Below, in pieces: positions 22,721 to 31,448 of a DNA stretch of 35,062 nucleotides (positions within the stretch are counted from its first letter, which is position 1; every line of letters starts with the position of its first letter). Made by a program: the position numbers and the translations under genes. The notes below the pieces were generated by a model that was given only the letters and a program-made list of their open reading frames with translations, was not told where the DNA came from and did not search any database. This DNA is from CAYUEQ01 sp964443805 (GTDB lineage: Bacteria > Bacillota_I > Bacilli_A > RF39 > UBA660): positions 1 to 35,062 of the forward strand of contig CAYUEQ010000003.1 in NCBI GenBank assembly GCA_964443805.1, read 5' to 3'.

Positions 22721-23728
22721 ATGAAAGATGAATTAAAAAAAATAGTTGCTGATTGTTTAAAAGAAGTAGAACTTTGTGAAAAAGAAGCAGATCTTTTAAA
22801 TGTTAAAGCAAAATATTTAGGAAAAAAAAGTAAGTTAAATGAGTATTTAAGTAATTTAAAGAATATGTCTATTGAAGATAAAAAGACCTATGGTGGACTA
22901 TTAAATAAGATTAAAAAAGAGTTAGAAGCTAACATTAATAAAAGAGTTGAAGAAATAGGTAATAAAGTTAGCATTTCTTTTGATGAAACTTTACCTGTTG
23001 ATAAAACTGTTGGTAGTTTACATCCAATAACAATCGTTACAAAAGAACTTTGTGATATTTTAAGAAGAATGGGATTTACAATAGTTAGTGGGAGAGAAAT
23101 GGAAACAGAGTTTTATAACTTTGAAGCATTAAATGTTCCAGAAACTCATCCTGCGCGTGATATGCATGATACTTATTGGTTAACAAATAACCAAGTATTA
23201 AGAACACATACATCTAATAGTCAAATTCATGCAATGGAAAAGTATGGTGCTCCTATTAGAATAGTCTGTCCGGGAAGAACATTTAGAAATGAAAGTTTAG
23301 ATGCTTCTCACGAAAACACTTTTTTTCAATTTGAAGGTATGGTAATTGATAAAGATATATCAATCGGTAATTTATTATACGTTGTTAGAGAAATGTTAAA
23401 AGAAATATTTAAAAAAGATATAGAAGTAAGAACAAGACCAGGATTCTTTCCTTTTACTGAACCAAGTTTTGAAATAGATTGTACTTGTCAAATATGTGAT
23501 GGTAAAGGATGTTCAACATGTAAAAACACTGGTTGGATAGAACTTTGCCCAGGCGGAATGATTCACCCTAATGTCTTAAGAGCTGGTGGAATTGATCCTG
23601 ATGAATATAATGGGTTTGCATTTGGAATGGGATTAACAAGATTAGTTATGATGAAATATAAAATTGATGATATAAGAGTTTTAAATTCTGGGGATTTAAG
23701 ATATTTAAAACAATGGAATATAGAGTAG
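22721..23728 (+). CDS. pheS: Phenylalanyl-tRNA synthetase alpha subunit, with Cys-rich insertion
   Basis: PheS with PheT forms the (alpha-beta)2 enzyme that charges tRNA-Phe. The N-terminal coiled coil (~1-85) precedes the class II core with HPITIVTKEL, FYNFEALNVPETHPARDMHD, RTHTSNSQIHAM and GRTFRNESLDASHENTFFQF. A Cys cluster C254, C256, C259, C264, C267 (CTCQICDGKGCSTC) leads into TGWIELCPGGMIHPNV; similar Cys insertions occur in some PheS lineages and could bind zinc. 335 residues. ATG 22721 follows GGAGG 22711-22715; an in-frame TTG at 22709 would include the ribosome binding site and is rejected. Confidence 0.97.
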   Translation: MKDELKKIVADCLKEVELCEKEADLLNVKAKYLGKKSKLNEYLSNLKNMSIEDKKTYGGLLNKIKKELEANINKRVEEIGNKVSISFDETLPVDKTVGSLHPITIVTKELCDILRRMGFTIVSGREMETEFYNFEALNVPETHPARDMHDTYWLTNNQVLRTHTSNSQIHAMEKYGAPIRIVCPGRTFRNESLDASHENTFFQFEGMVIDKDISIGNLLYVVREMLKEIFKKDIEVRTRPGFFPFTEPSFEIDCTCQICDGKGCSTCKNTGWIELCPGGMIHPNVLRAGGIDPDEYNGFAFGMGLTRLVMMKYKIDDIRVLNSGDLRYLKQWNIE

Positions 23729-23739
23729 GAGGGAAAATA

Positions 23740-26082
23740 ATGTTAATATCTTGTAATAAATTAAAAAAACATATTAAAAATGCTGATACTATTAACTTTT
23801 TAGATATATGGGATAAATTTAGTATTAGAACAGCTGAAGTTGAAGAAGTTATTATAAAAGGAAGTAAGGAAGATTTAAAAGATGTTGTAGTAGCAAAAAT
23901 TATTGAACATAAAGTACATCCTAAGAAAGATCAATACCATTTACTTAAAGTAAGTGATGGTAAAGAGGAATATGATGTTTTATGTGGTGCTCCTAATTGT
24001 AAATTAGGAATGAAAGTTGCCTATGTAAAACCTGGGGGAAGGGTATCTGGGTTTGATATTTCAGAAAAAGAAATAGCAGGTTTTAAATCACAAGGAATGT
24101 GCTGTTCTGTTAATGAACTTGGTATTGGAGATAATCACGATGGTATTTTAGAATTACCTGCTGATGCACCTTTAGGAGTTGATATAACAGAATACTATCC
24201 AGAGATAAAAGATATAATTGTTGAAATTGATAACAAATCGTTAACAAATCGTCCAGATCTTTGGGGACATTATGGTATAGCAAGAGAAATTGCTGCAATA
24301 ACTGGTAATGAATTACTACCTTTAGATATAGAAAAGATAACAAATGATAAAAAAGATATAAAAATTAAGATAGAAGACAAAAATCTTTGTTCTAGATTTA
24401 GTGCATTAAAAGTAAATAATGTTACAAAAAAAGAAAGTCCAATAGAGATGCAAATTTTTCTACACTATACTGGTGTAAGAAGCATTAATTTATTAGTTGA
24501 TATCTCAAATTATATAATGCTAGAACTGGGACAACCAAACCATGCTTATGATGCTAATAAAGTAACAGAAATAAATGTTGGTTTAGCAAAAGACAACGAT
24601 ACATTTGTTACATTAGATAACATTGAAAGAAAATTAACAAGCGACACTCTGATGATTAAAAATAATGAAGAATATATTGGTATTGCAGGTATTATGGGTG
24701 GATTAAAATCAGAAGTAGAAGATAATACTACTAGTGTTTTAATAGAAGCTGCTTCATTTGATAGTACTAACATTAGAAAGACTGCAACAAATTTAGGTTT
24801 ACGTACAGAAGCAAGTACTAGATTTGAAAAATCATTAGATCCTAATATGACTAAATTAGCTATTAAACGATTTGTTAAATTGTTAAGAGATATCGATAAA
24901 GATATAAAAATTGCTTCTAACTTAACAGACAACTATCCTAATGAATTAAAAGAAAAAGAAATTATTTTACATAAAGAAAAATTAAATAGATATTTATCGT
25001 TTGAAATAAAAGATGAAACTATTAAAAATATTTTAGAATCTTTAGGATTTAAGATTAAATCTAATAAAAGCGATTATAAAATAACAGTTCCAACCTTTAG
25101 AGCAACAAAAGATATAGAAATAGAAGAAGATATAATTGAAGAAATTACTAGAATGTATGGATTTGAAAACATTGAGATTAAACCATTAAAATTAGAATTA
25201 ACATTTACTGAACTAGAAAATATAATTGATAATGAGTACACCCTTAAAAGATTGCTAGCTACTAAATATAATTTAAGTGAAGTACATACATATCTATGGT
25301 ATAAAACTCACTTCTTAAATGAATTAAATATAAGTAAAGAAAATATAAGCTTAGTAGAGAAATCAACAGATAATATATTAAGAGACGACTTAAATTTAAC
25401 TTTATTAGAAGTGGCTAAAGAAAACTTAAAACATATTAATTCGGTAAGCATATTTGAAATAGGAACCGTAATTAAAAATAATGAAAATAAAAGAATGTTA
25501 TCTATACTAATAGCTGATGAACAATCTAAAACAGCAAGTAATTATCAAATATTAAAAAACATTGCTGTAAATATATTTAAAACTTTTAAAAATATTGAAA
25601 TAAATTTTGAGAAAAGTAAAAGTGAGAAATATTATAATAAAGATTTAACTTATAATATTGTTCACAATAAAAACATTTTAGGGCAAATAAAGGTATTTGA
25701 AAATAATATTGGAAATATAATATCTAAGAAGAAATCATTTGTAGTATTAGAAATTGATTTTGATCAATATATGTCTTTAGAAAAAAAATTAAAATTATTT
25801 AAAACTATTAGTAAATATCCAGCAGTAACTTTAGATTATACGATTATTACATCTAACGATAAAAAATATTATGAATTATATAAAATCTTAAAAGAATTTA
25901 GAAGTGAAATAATTCAAACGTATGAACTTATTGATACATACGAAACTAAAGATGAAAAACGTTATACGATAAGATATGTTGTTAGTGCAATGGATAAAAC
26001 CCTTAATCAAAAAGACTTAACAGACTTTAAAGATAGTTTTATTAACCATATAAAGAATAATAAACTTACTATTGTTGAATAG
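23740..26082 (+). CDS. pheT: Phenylalanyl-tRNA synthetase beta subunit
   Basis: 780 residues. Domains in order: OB-fold tRNA-binding (EMAP-like) ~40-150 (VVAKIIEHKVHPKKDQYHLL, VLCGAPNCKLGMKVAY, KSQGMCCSVNELGIG); B3/B4 editing region with VEIDNKSLTNRPDLWGHYG; B5; catalytic-like domain with RTEASTRFEKSLDP; and the C-terminal anticodon-binding ferredoxin fold (~695-780, KYPAVTLDYTIIT to QKDLTDFKDSFINHIK). The start ATG 23740 comes 6-7 bases after AGGAGGG and 11 bp after pheS; an in-frame ATG at 23713 lies in pheS. Last gene of the T-box transcript. Confidence 0.97.
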   Translation: MLISCNKLKKHIKNADTINFLDIWDKFSIRTAEVEEVIIKGSKEDLKDVVVAKIIEHKVHPKKDQYHLLKVSDGKEEYDVLCGAPNCKLGMKVAYVKPGGRVSGFDISEKEIAGFKSQGMCCSVNELGIGDNHDGILELPADAPLGVDITEYYPEIKDIIVEIDNKSLTNRPDLWGHYGIAREIAAITGNELLPLDIEKITNDKKDIKIKIEDKNLCSRFSALKVNNVTKKESPIEMQIFLHYTGVRSINLLVDISNYIMLELGQPNHAYDANKVTEINVGLAKDNDTFVTLDNIERKLTSDTLMIKNNEEYIGIAGIMGGLKSEVEDNTTSVLIEAASFDSTNIRKTATNLGLRTEASTRFEKSLDPNMTKLAIKRFVKLLRDIDKDIKIASNLTDNYPNELKEKEIILHKEKLNRYLSFEIKDETIKNILESLGFKIKSNKSDYKITVPTFRATKDIEIEEDIIEEITRMYGFENIEIKPLKLELTFTELENIIDNEYTLKRLLATKYNLSEVHTYLWYKTHFLNELNISKENISLVEKSTDNILRDDLNLTLLEVAKENLKHINSVSIFEIGTVIKNNENKRMLSILIADEQSKTASNYQILKNIAVNIFKTFKNIEINFEKSKSEKYYNKDLTYNIVHNKNILGQIKVFENNIGNIISKKKSFVVLEIDFDQYMSLEKKLKLFKTISKYPAVTLDYTIITSNDKKYYELYKILKEFRSEIIQTYELIDTYETKDEKRYTIRYVVSAMDKTLNQKDLTDFKDSFINHIKNNKLTIVE

Positions 26083-26111
26083 TTAATAAAAAATAATTAA
26101 TAACGGCATAT

Positions 26112-26138
26112 AAAAACGGAAGTTATCTTCCGTTTTTT
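26112..26138. terminator. Bidirectional terminator between pheT and the minus-strand pair
   Basis: AAAAACGGAAG (26112-26122), loop TTAT, CTTCCGTTTTT (26127-26137). Perfect 11-bp stem with A and T tracts on both sides; the minus-strand gene stops immediately beyond it at 26140. Confidence 0.88.
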
Positions 26139-26139
26139 A

Positions 26140-28155
26140 TTAGTAATAATTTATTCTGTCTTTTCTTTGCTTGTTATAAAGCATTATTTCTATTGATACT
26201 ATGATAGTGCCTAGAACTATAAAGAAATACACTATCATATCAAATGTTGACATATTTTCAATACTTGTTTTACTTACATCAACACCATCTTTTTCAATTG
26301 GGGTATCAGCATTACATACTTCTTGTGCTTTAACTTTCTGCGTTGTAGGTTTATAACAATAAGAATTATCTAAGTTATAACCTTCAGGACATTCATATCC
26401 TAAGAATTCACTGTTAGTTGTTTTATAACATTTGTTATCTTTTAATGTTGCATTAATATCTTCACAGTAGTATTTATCATCACTCTTAATTGATTTAGAA
26501 CATTTAGTGTTAACTCCACTTCCAGATTTATCATAATCTTTTGGACAAGAGTAATCTATTCTTCCTGGTTTTACAATAACATTAGTATATTGAACATCAT
26601 AACATGACATTGATGAACCACTACCAGATCTTGTATAACCACTTGGACAGTAGTAAGTAGTTTGACCACTAGATGCAGTAGCTTTTGTAGTAGTAGTAAC
26701 TTGACATGACATTGATGAACCACTACCTACTGAAGTTCCTTTAGGACAAGAATAGTTAGTAGAATAATGTCTACATACCATTGATGCTCCACTACCGATT
26801 TGTGTACCAGTCGGACAATAGTAGCTTGTAGAAGTAGTTCTACATTTCATTGTTGAACCACTACCAATTCTTGTAGTACCTGATGGACAACTATATGATG
26901 TAGTAGAAACTACATTTTTATAATGTCTACATAAAGTGCTGTATCTTGTTCCTGATGAACATGTATATTTATATGAAGAAGTTCTTCTATAAACAGTATA
27001 ATTATAATAATCTAAAGCTCCACCGCCACTAGTCATTCCTGTATAAACCATTTTCTCAGTAGTTTTAGTATAAGGACTTTGTGGATATGTAGTCTTTTTA
27101 GTTGTATATACATACCAACTTCCATAAGTGGTTGTTCTAGTAGCGTTAGTTGTTTTGTAACAGCGATTACCATCTCTAGTAGGATAACCACTTGGACATG
27201 ATGTAGTAGTTTTAGCAGTTGCATTTGTATCACTGTTTTTTTGTATTGCAGTAGCTTTTCTATCTGTATATGTTTGTGTTGCTGTAGCTTTTAAAGAATT
27301 AACTTTTGTACATGACATAGATGCGCCACTGCCACTTCTTTTATATCCGCTTGGACAGTTATAAACTGTATTGTTTGTCGATAATCTATTTGCATATAAG
27401 GTTATAAAACATTTAGTATTACCACCACTACCAGATTTACTATAACCTGTTGGACAACCATATTCATTTGAGCCAACTTTAACAGTGGGGTTAATATAAA
27501 CTGTATAGCTTCCGCCTCTGTTTACTTTAGCATCTTCTTTAATTTCTTTTTGTTCAGAATAATTTTTTGTTGCTTTTATTTTTTCCGAACCATTTTTATA
27601 ACAATCCGAACCATTTAACGTATACCCAGTTGGGCATGTTAGTTTACAAGTAGTAATAGGTTTTAATTCTACCTTACAATCTATATCTGTACATACGTTA
27701 TAACATCCGAATGTTTCTACAATAAAATCAGTTTCTCCACTGCACGATAATTGAACCTTTAATTCGTATTCGTTAGTGGAAATTTTTTTCATTTCAGCAA
27801 AACTGTTTGTATTGTCGCAAAAGTTACCAAATTCATCAGTAAATTTTAAAATCATTTTTTTATCTAACATTGTTTCTAATGTCAGTTTGGAAACCTCACC
27901 AATTTCATTTGGTAAACGATCAACAGTAAAGTAAGCTTTAGCAGCATCTTTAATTGTATCTAAGTTTTCTTTAAATGTTTTACTTGGTACTTTTTCAACA
28001 ACAGTAGTTTTATCTTTTGTTTCTTTTGTTTCTTTTTGATCAGGAATTAATTTAGGCACTAACCAAATTAATAATAGTAAAGCTAAGACTACGATTATAG
28101 CCTTAAGACCTAAACCTTTCCAATCAATATTCTTCCATTTTTTTTCTTCGTACAT
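26140..28155 (-). CDS. Double-membrane-anchored protein with CPxG...C repeats
   Basis: 671 residues. N-terminal helix (~17-37, GLKAIIVVLALLLLIWLVP) and C-terminal helix (~640-661, FFIVLGTIIVSIEIMLY) flank a large, presumably external, region. Residues ~55-165 form a domain with FKENLDTIKDAAKAYFTVDR and KFTDEFGNFCD with Cys. Then follow about ten short modules starting at Cys 174, 234, 267, 320, 422, 447, 470, 502, 537 and 589, of the type CPSGYxRSGSGxSMSC (two Cys 13-16 apart), separated by Thr/Ser/Tyr-rich stretches such as residues 335-400. No family recognised. Disulfide-rich stalk or adhesin-like surface protein is the best guess. Cotranscribed with the gene at 28178-29698 (22-bp gap). 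Confidence 0.82.
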   Translation of the reverse strand: MYEEKKWKNIDWKGLGLKAIIVVLALLLLIWLVPKLIPDQKETKETKDKTTVVEKVPSKTFKENLDTIKDAAKAYFTVDRLPNEIGEVSKLTLETMLDKKMILKFTDEFGNFCDNTNSFAEMKKISTNEYELKVQLSCSGETDFIVETFGCYNVCTDIDCKVELKPITTCKLTCPTGYTLNGSDCYKNGSEKIKATKNYSEQKEIKEDAKVNRGGSYTVYINPTVKVGSNEYGCPTGYSKSGSGGNTKCFITLYANRLSTNNTVYNCPSGYKRSGSGASMSCTKVNSLKATATQTYTDRKATAIQKNSDTNATAKTTTSCPSGYPTRDGNRCYKTTNATRTTTYGSWYVYTTKKTTYPQSPYTKTTEKMVYTGMTSGGGALDYYNYTVYRRTSSYKYTCSSGTRYSTLCRHYKNVVSTTSYSCPSGTTRIGSGSTMKCRTTSTSYYCPTGTQIGSGASMVCRHYSTNYSCPKGTSVGSGSSMSCQVTTTTKATASSGQTTYYCPSGYTRSGSGSSMSCYDVQYTNVIVKPGRIDYSCPKDYDKSGSGVNTKCSKSIKSDDKYYCEDINATLKDNKCYKTTNSEFLGYECPEGYNLDNSYCYKPTTQKVKAQEVCNADTPIEKDGVDVSKTSIENMSTFDMIVYFFIVLGTIIVSIEIMLYNKQRKDRINYY

Positions 28156-28177
28156 AATACTTTTCCCCCAATACTAT

Positions 28178-29698
28178 TTATTTTAATTTTAATGTTTTAG
28201 AATCATTAATTTGTTTATCTAATTGTTCATAAGCAACTTCACCAATACTGTCTTCATATACTGGTAAAGAACCTTTAACAAAATCTGAATATTGTTCAAT
28301 GAATGTTGCATAAGTTATTTTTAAATCAAAGTATTCAATTGTTTTAACTTCTAAATCTTCAACTGAAACTTTAAGTTTTCTTGCAAATTCTTCTTTGATT
28401 GCTTCATCCCAAGTACCTTCTATTTCTTCATCATCATGAGTAAATATTATATTTGCTGCTTCTTCTGCAGACATATTAAATACTGCTCTTAGTCTCATAT
28501 CAAAATAGTTTAAATAGTCATCATGAGGTATTGGATTTAAAACTTGTCTTATTAAATTTAAATGCTCTCCAGGTAAATTATTATAACCATGTACTTCTAA
28601 TTCTTCTTTATTATGATCATCAACTGCAAATAATTGTTCATATTCAATCATATCTGCTAAATCAAGACCTGCAATAAGAGGTGAAGCACTTAATATTAAT
28701 CTTCTACCTAAATATATACCAGTAGGAGTTAAATTATTTTTCGTAATAATTCCAAGTTCTGTTTGTTTACCATTTAATACATATACATCATAAAATATCC
28801 TTAGAATATTTAATGCATGTTCTCCATTTTTTTCATTTAAAACAGGATTCAATACAATCGCATTTATTTCTTGTTCTAGATTCTCTATTAATAATCTATC
28901 CATTGTATTAGGTTCAAAATGTTTTGATAAAAATATCTCAGTACCGATATTTCTATCTTCTTCAGTTAAACCAATTTTTTTATTTTCATCATTAGTTAAT
29001 GCATTCGCCGCATTTACAGTTTGTTTATTTAATATATCTCTAAAATAATTATAATAGTCATCTACATTTAAAGTTTCATCAAGTGGTGCAACATTATGAC
29101 TAATACGTGTCATATCTGCAATATATTCGATGCTATAATTAACATCTTCTAACTTATCAAAATCATTTTTAATGTCTGTTGCAATTTCTATTGCTTTTTC
29201 ATCATCAAATACATAAGTTTCTTCTACATGTTCTTCATTTTTATATTTTGGATAAACAGTTGGCTCAACTGTTTGTTCTAAAGTTGGTTGTTGTGTTTCT
29301 AAATCTTTAATAATTTTATCATTAGCTTTAGAATGCTTTCCAGCATGATAACATGCTAAAGCAATAACTCCTGCAGTAGTTAGTGCTAAAAATCTTTTAA
29401 GATATTTTCTTAATTTAATTGCTTGTAAATAATATTCGTCTATTAATTCAATATCTGCTACTGGTAAAGCATCAGTTTCAACATCAATTGTAACTTTTGA
29501 AATAAGTGATGAATTATAAATAGCATCAATTAATTCAGAAATAGTCATTTCTGAGTGTCCTTCTATATTATTTTCTTCAGCTAGCTTTTCTAATTCAGCT
29601 ACATTTTTATTAAACAACATTTCTTTTTCTTGTACTTGTAAATTATGTAAAGCTTCTTTAACTGTTTCCTTGAATTTAAAATCATTTTTTCTTGACAT
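28178..29698 (-). CDS. One-pass membrane protein with cytosolic Rho_N/SAP-like motif
   Basis: 506 residues from ATG 29698, preceded by AGGGGAGA; an in-frame start at 29806 would add 36 hydrophobic residues but lacks a good site. Residues ~31-62 (KNVAELEKLAEENNIEG, then MTISELIDAIYN) resemble the Rho_N/SAP/LEM helix-extended loop-helix motif (xLxxLAxxxxIxxxxxMxKxELIxxI). One membrane helix at ~102-118 (FLALTTAGVIALACYHAG) follows. The ~385-residue remainder is acidic, helical and unrecognised. So a nucleic-acid- or protein-binding cytosolic head may be linked to an external domain. First gene of the pair with the CPxG protein. Confidence 0.8.
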   Translation of the reverse strand: MSRKNDFKFKETVKEALHNLQVQEKEMLFNKNVAELEKLAEENNIEGHSEMTISELIDAIYNSSLISKVTIDVETDALPVADIELIDEYYLQAIKLRKYLKRFLALTTAGVIALACYHAGKHSKANDKIIKDLETQQPTLEQTVEPTVYPKYKNEEHVEETYVFDDEKAIEIATDIKNDFDKLEDVNYSIEYIADMTRISHNVAPLDETLNVDDYYNYFRDILNKQTVNAANALTNDENKKIGLTEEDRNIGTEIFLSKHFEPNTMDRLLIENLEQEINAIVLNPVLNEKNGEHALNILRIFYDVYVLNGKQTELGIITKNNLTPTGIYLGRRLILSASPLIAGLDLADMIEYEQLFAVDDHNKEELEVHGYNNLPGEHLNLIRQVLNPIPHDDYLNYFDMRLRAVFNMSAEEAANIIFTHDDEEIEGTWDEAIKEEFARKLKVSVEDLEVKTIEYFDLKITYATFIEQYSDFVKGSLPVYEDSIGEVAYEQLDKQINDSKTLKLK

Positions 29699-29729
29699 AC
29701 TACCAATCTCCCCTCGATTAATGGTGAAT

Positions 29730-29758
29730 AGGATAACATAACATAATATTATAGTCAA
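29730..29758 (-). promoter_or_regulatory. Possible promoter of the minus-strand pair
   Basis: On the minus strand TTGACT (29758-29753), 17 bp, TATCCT (29735-29730). An alternative -10, TATAAT, lies at 29753-29748 without a good -35. Two candidate readings, neither decisive. Confidence 0.4.
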
Positions 29759-29872
29759 TAAAAACATGTTGTTTGTAAAAAGTGATATTATGACTGTTAA
29801 CAACATATTATTAGGGATTTATTTAGTTAAAAATTAATGCTATAGTTAATATATAAGAAAGAAGGTATTTTT

Positions 29873-30967
29873 ATGAAGAAAAACAAAAAAAACAAAAAAA
29901 TTAAATTAAAACTTACTAAAAAAATAAAAATAATAATAATTAGTTTGTTTATAATTATTATAATAGGTATAGGGGTTATTTATTATGGATATAAAAACGA
30001 TTGGTTTAGCAAAGAAACAAAAGATAAAATAAAAGAAATTATCGAAAAAAAACCAGTGAAAAAATTACAAGTGATCGATTTGGATAGTAAATCAAGACCA
30101 TATGCAGTTGTCATCGATAATGTAAAAGCAGCAAGACCTCAAGTAGGAACAAAAGATGCTTATTTAATATACGAAATGATTGTTGAAGGTGGTTTAACTA
30201 GAATGTTAGCATTATATAAAGATTCAAACGTTAAACAAATAGGACCAGTAAGAAGCGCACGACATTACTTTTTAGATTATGTCTTAGAAAATGATGCCAT
30301 ATTTGTTCACTTTGGTTGGAGTCCTCAAGCTGAAAACGATATTTCAAAATATAGAATCCAAAATTTAAATGGGCTATCAAATCCATCAAATATGTTCTGG
30401 CGTGATTCTAGTTTACATAGAGCACCTCACAATGCATACACGAGTTCAGCTAATATGTTAAAAGCGGCTGGAAATCGAAAATATAGAACAGATAGTACAG
30501 ATTTCAAATTATTAAATTATGTCATTGATGAATTTGATTTATTAAATAAATATCCTGAAGAAACTGAAACTCTACCAGCAACTGACGTAAGAGTTAATTA
30601 TTCTAAAAGTATATATAGTTCTTTTACTTATAATGAAGAAAAGAAAGTTTATTTAAAAAGTATTAATGGCGCCTCTCATGTTGATGCTGCTAAAAACGAA
30701 CAATTAGAATTCAAAAATATCATAGTAGTAACAGGTGTTGCAAACTATACAATTGATAGTGCAACTAATCGTCAAGATATTAAAAATATAGGTACAGGGA
30801 ATGGTTACTATATAACTAATGGTAAAGCTATTAAAATAACATGGACTAAGAACTCAAGAACTAAAAAAACAACATATAGCGATATAAATGGTAAAGAAAT
30901 AGAAATAAATGATGGTAAAACTTATATTAATATTCAACCTAAAGGACAAAAACTAACTATCAATTAA
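29873..30967 (+). CDS. DUF3048 (YerB-type) membrane-anchored protein
   Basis: 364 residues. A Lys-rich start and a membrane helix at ~22-43 (IKIIIISLFIIIIIGIGVIY) anchor it; YerB relatives are usually lipoproteins, so the anchor differs. The DUF3048 domain is clear: RPYAVVIDNVKAARPQVGTK, AYLIYEMIVEGGLTRMLALY, IGPVRSARHYFLDYVLENDA, then RAPHNAYTSSANML and a C-terminal beta region with GNGYYITNGKAIKITW. Biochemical function of the family is not established to my knowledge. AAGAAGG precedes ATG 29873. Cytosolic face is short. Confidence 0.9.
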   Translation: MKKNKKNKKIKLKLTKKIKIIIISLFIIIIIGIGVIYYGYKNDWFSKETKDKIKEIIEKKPVKKLQVIDLDSKSRPYAVVIDNVKAARPQVGTKDAYLIYEMIVEGGLTRMLALYKDSNVKQIGPVRSARHYFLDYVLENDAIFVHFGWSPQAENDISKYRIQNLNGLSNPSNMFWRDSSLHRAPHNAYTSSANMLKAAGNRKYRTDSTDFKLLNYVIDEFDLLNKYPEETETLPATDVRVNYSKSIYSSFTYNEEKKVYLKSINGASHVDAAKNEQLEFKNIIVVTGVANYTIDSATNRQDIKNIGTGNGYYITNGKAIKITWTKNSRTKKTTYSDINGKEIEINDGKTYINIQPKGQKLTIN

Positions 30968-30985
30968 ATGAATAATAATGTATAA

Positions 30986-31014
30986 TTGAACATATGATAC
31001 TGTAGATATATAAG
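30986..31014 (+). promoter_or_regulatory. Possible promoter before the 31032 gene
   Basis: TTGAAC (30986-30991), 17 bp, TATAAG (31009-31014). The start would fall next to the GGAGG of the following gene, giving an unusually short leader, so confidence is limited. Confidence 0.4.
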
Positions 31015-31031
31015 AATAAAGGAGGAATAGT

Positions 31032-31376
31032 GTGGAATTTTTTAAAACGTTTTTAGTTAATAATTATTTATGGTTCTTAATTATTTCTTTAATACTAATT
31101 TTTGCTCTAATTGGATATTTAGCAGATACAAAGAAAAAAGAACAAATAGATAAAGAAGAAAAGGATGAAAAACCTAAAAAAGAAAAGAAAGTTAAAAAAA
31201 CAGATGAAGAAATATTTTTAGAAGAAAATGAAGCAGCATTAGAAAATATATCTTTAAACGAAGCAGTAACAGAAAAAAAGACAAGTAAAACTGAAGAAAA
31301 TGTTGAAATAACTGATGATAATGTAGTAACTTATGATGATTCAGCAATTAGTGATGATACAAATCATAAAGAATAA
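31032..31376 (+). CDS. Small membrane protein with charged cytosolic tail
   Basis: 114 residues. Membrane helix at ~10-30 (NNYLWFLIISLILIFALIGY), then a Lys/Glu-rich, low-complexity and probably disordered tail (KKEQIDKEEKDEKPKKEKK, followed by an acidic ending). Start GTG 31032, six bases after GGAGG. No family recognised. It sits between the DUF3048 gene and cdaA, closed by its own terminator. Confidence 0.75.
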   Translation: MEFFKTFLVNNYLWFLIISLILIFALIGYLADTKKKEQIDKEEKDEKPKKEKKVKKTDEEIFLEENEAALENISLNEAVTEKKTSKTEENVEITDDNVVTYDDSAISDDTNHKE

Positions 31377-31380
31377 AAAC

Positions 31381-31410
31381 AAAAAGCCCTTTTAACAAAA
31401 GGCTTTTTTT
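31381..31410 (+). terminator. Rho-independent terminator before cdaA
   Basis: AAAAAGCC(C)TTTT, loop AAC, AAAAGGCTTTTT with one bulged C, followed by further T. It separates the small membrane protein from cdaA. Confidence 0.8.
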
Positions 31411-31418
31411 GTTATAAT
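31390..31418 (+). promoter_or_regulatory. Possible cdaA promoter overlapping the terminator
   Basis: A perfect -10, TATAAT (31413-31418), lies right after the terminator T run, with TTTTAA (31390-31395) 17 bp upstream in the hairpin as a weak -35. Start near 31425, 24 bp before cdaA. Confidence 0.5.
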
Positions 31419-31448
31419 GTATCTTATGAAGAGATAGGAGAATTAAGA

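Noticed and set aside
24110..24343. Minus-strand frame inside pheT
   Set aside because: It is fully covered by conserved pheT sequence, is hydrophobic only by codon complement, and has no ribosome binding site.
29699..29806. Start at 29806 adding a second hydrophobic segment to the 28178 gene
   Set aside because: The added part spans the candidate promoter region and lacks a good ribosome binding site, whereas AGGGGAGA precedes ATG 29698.
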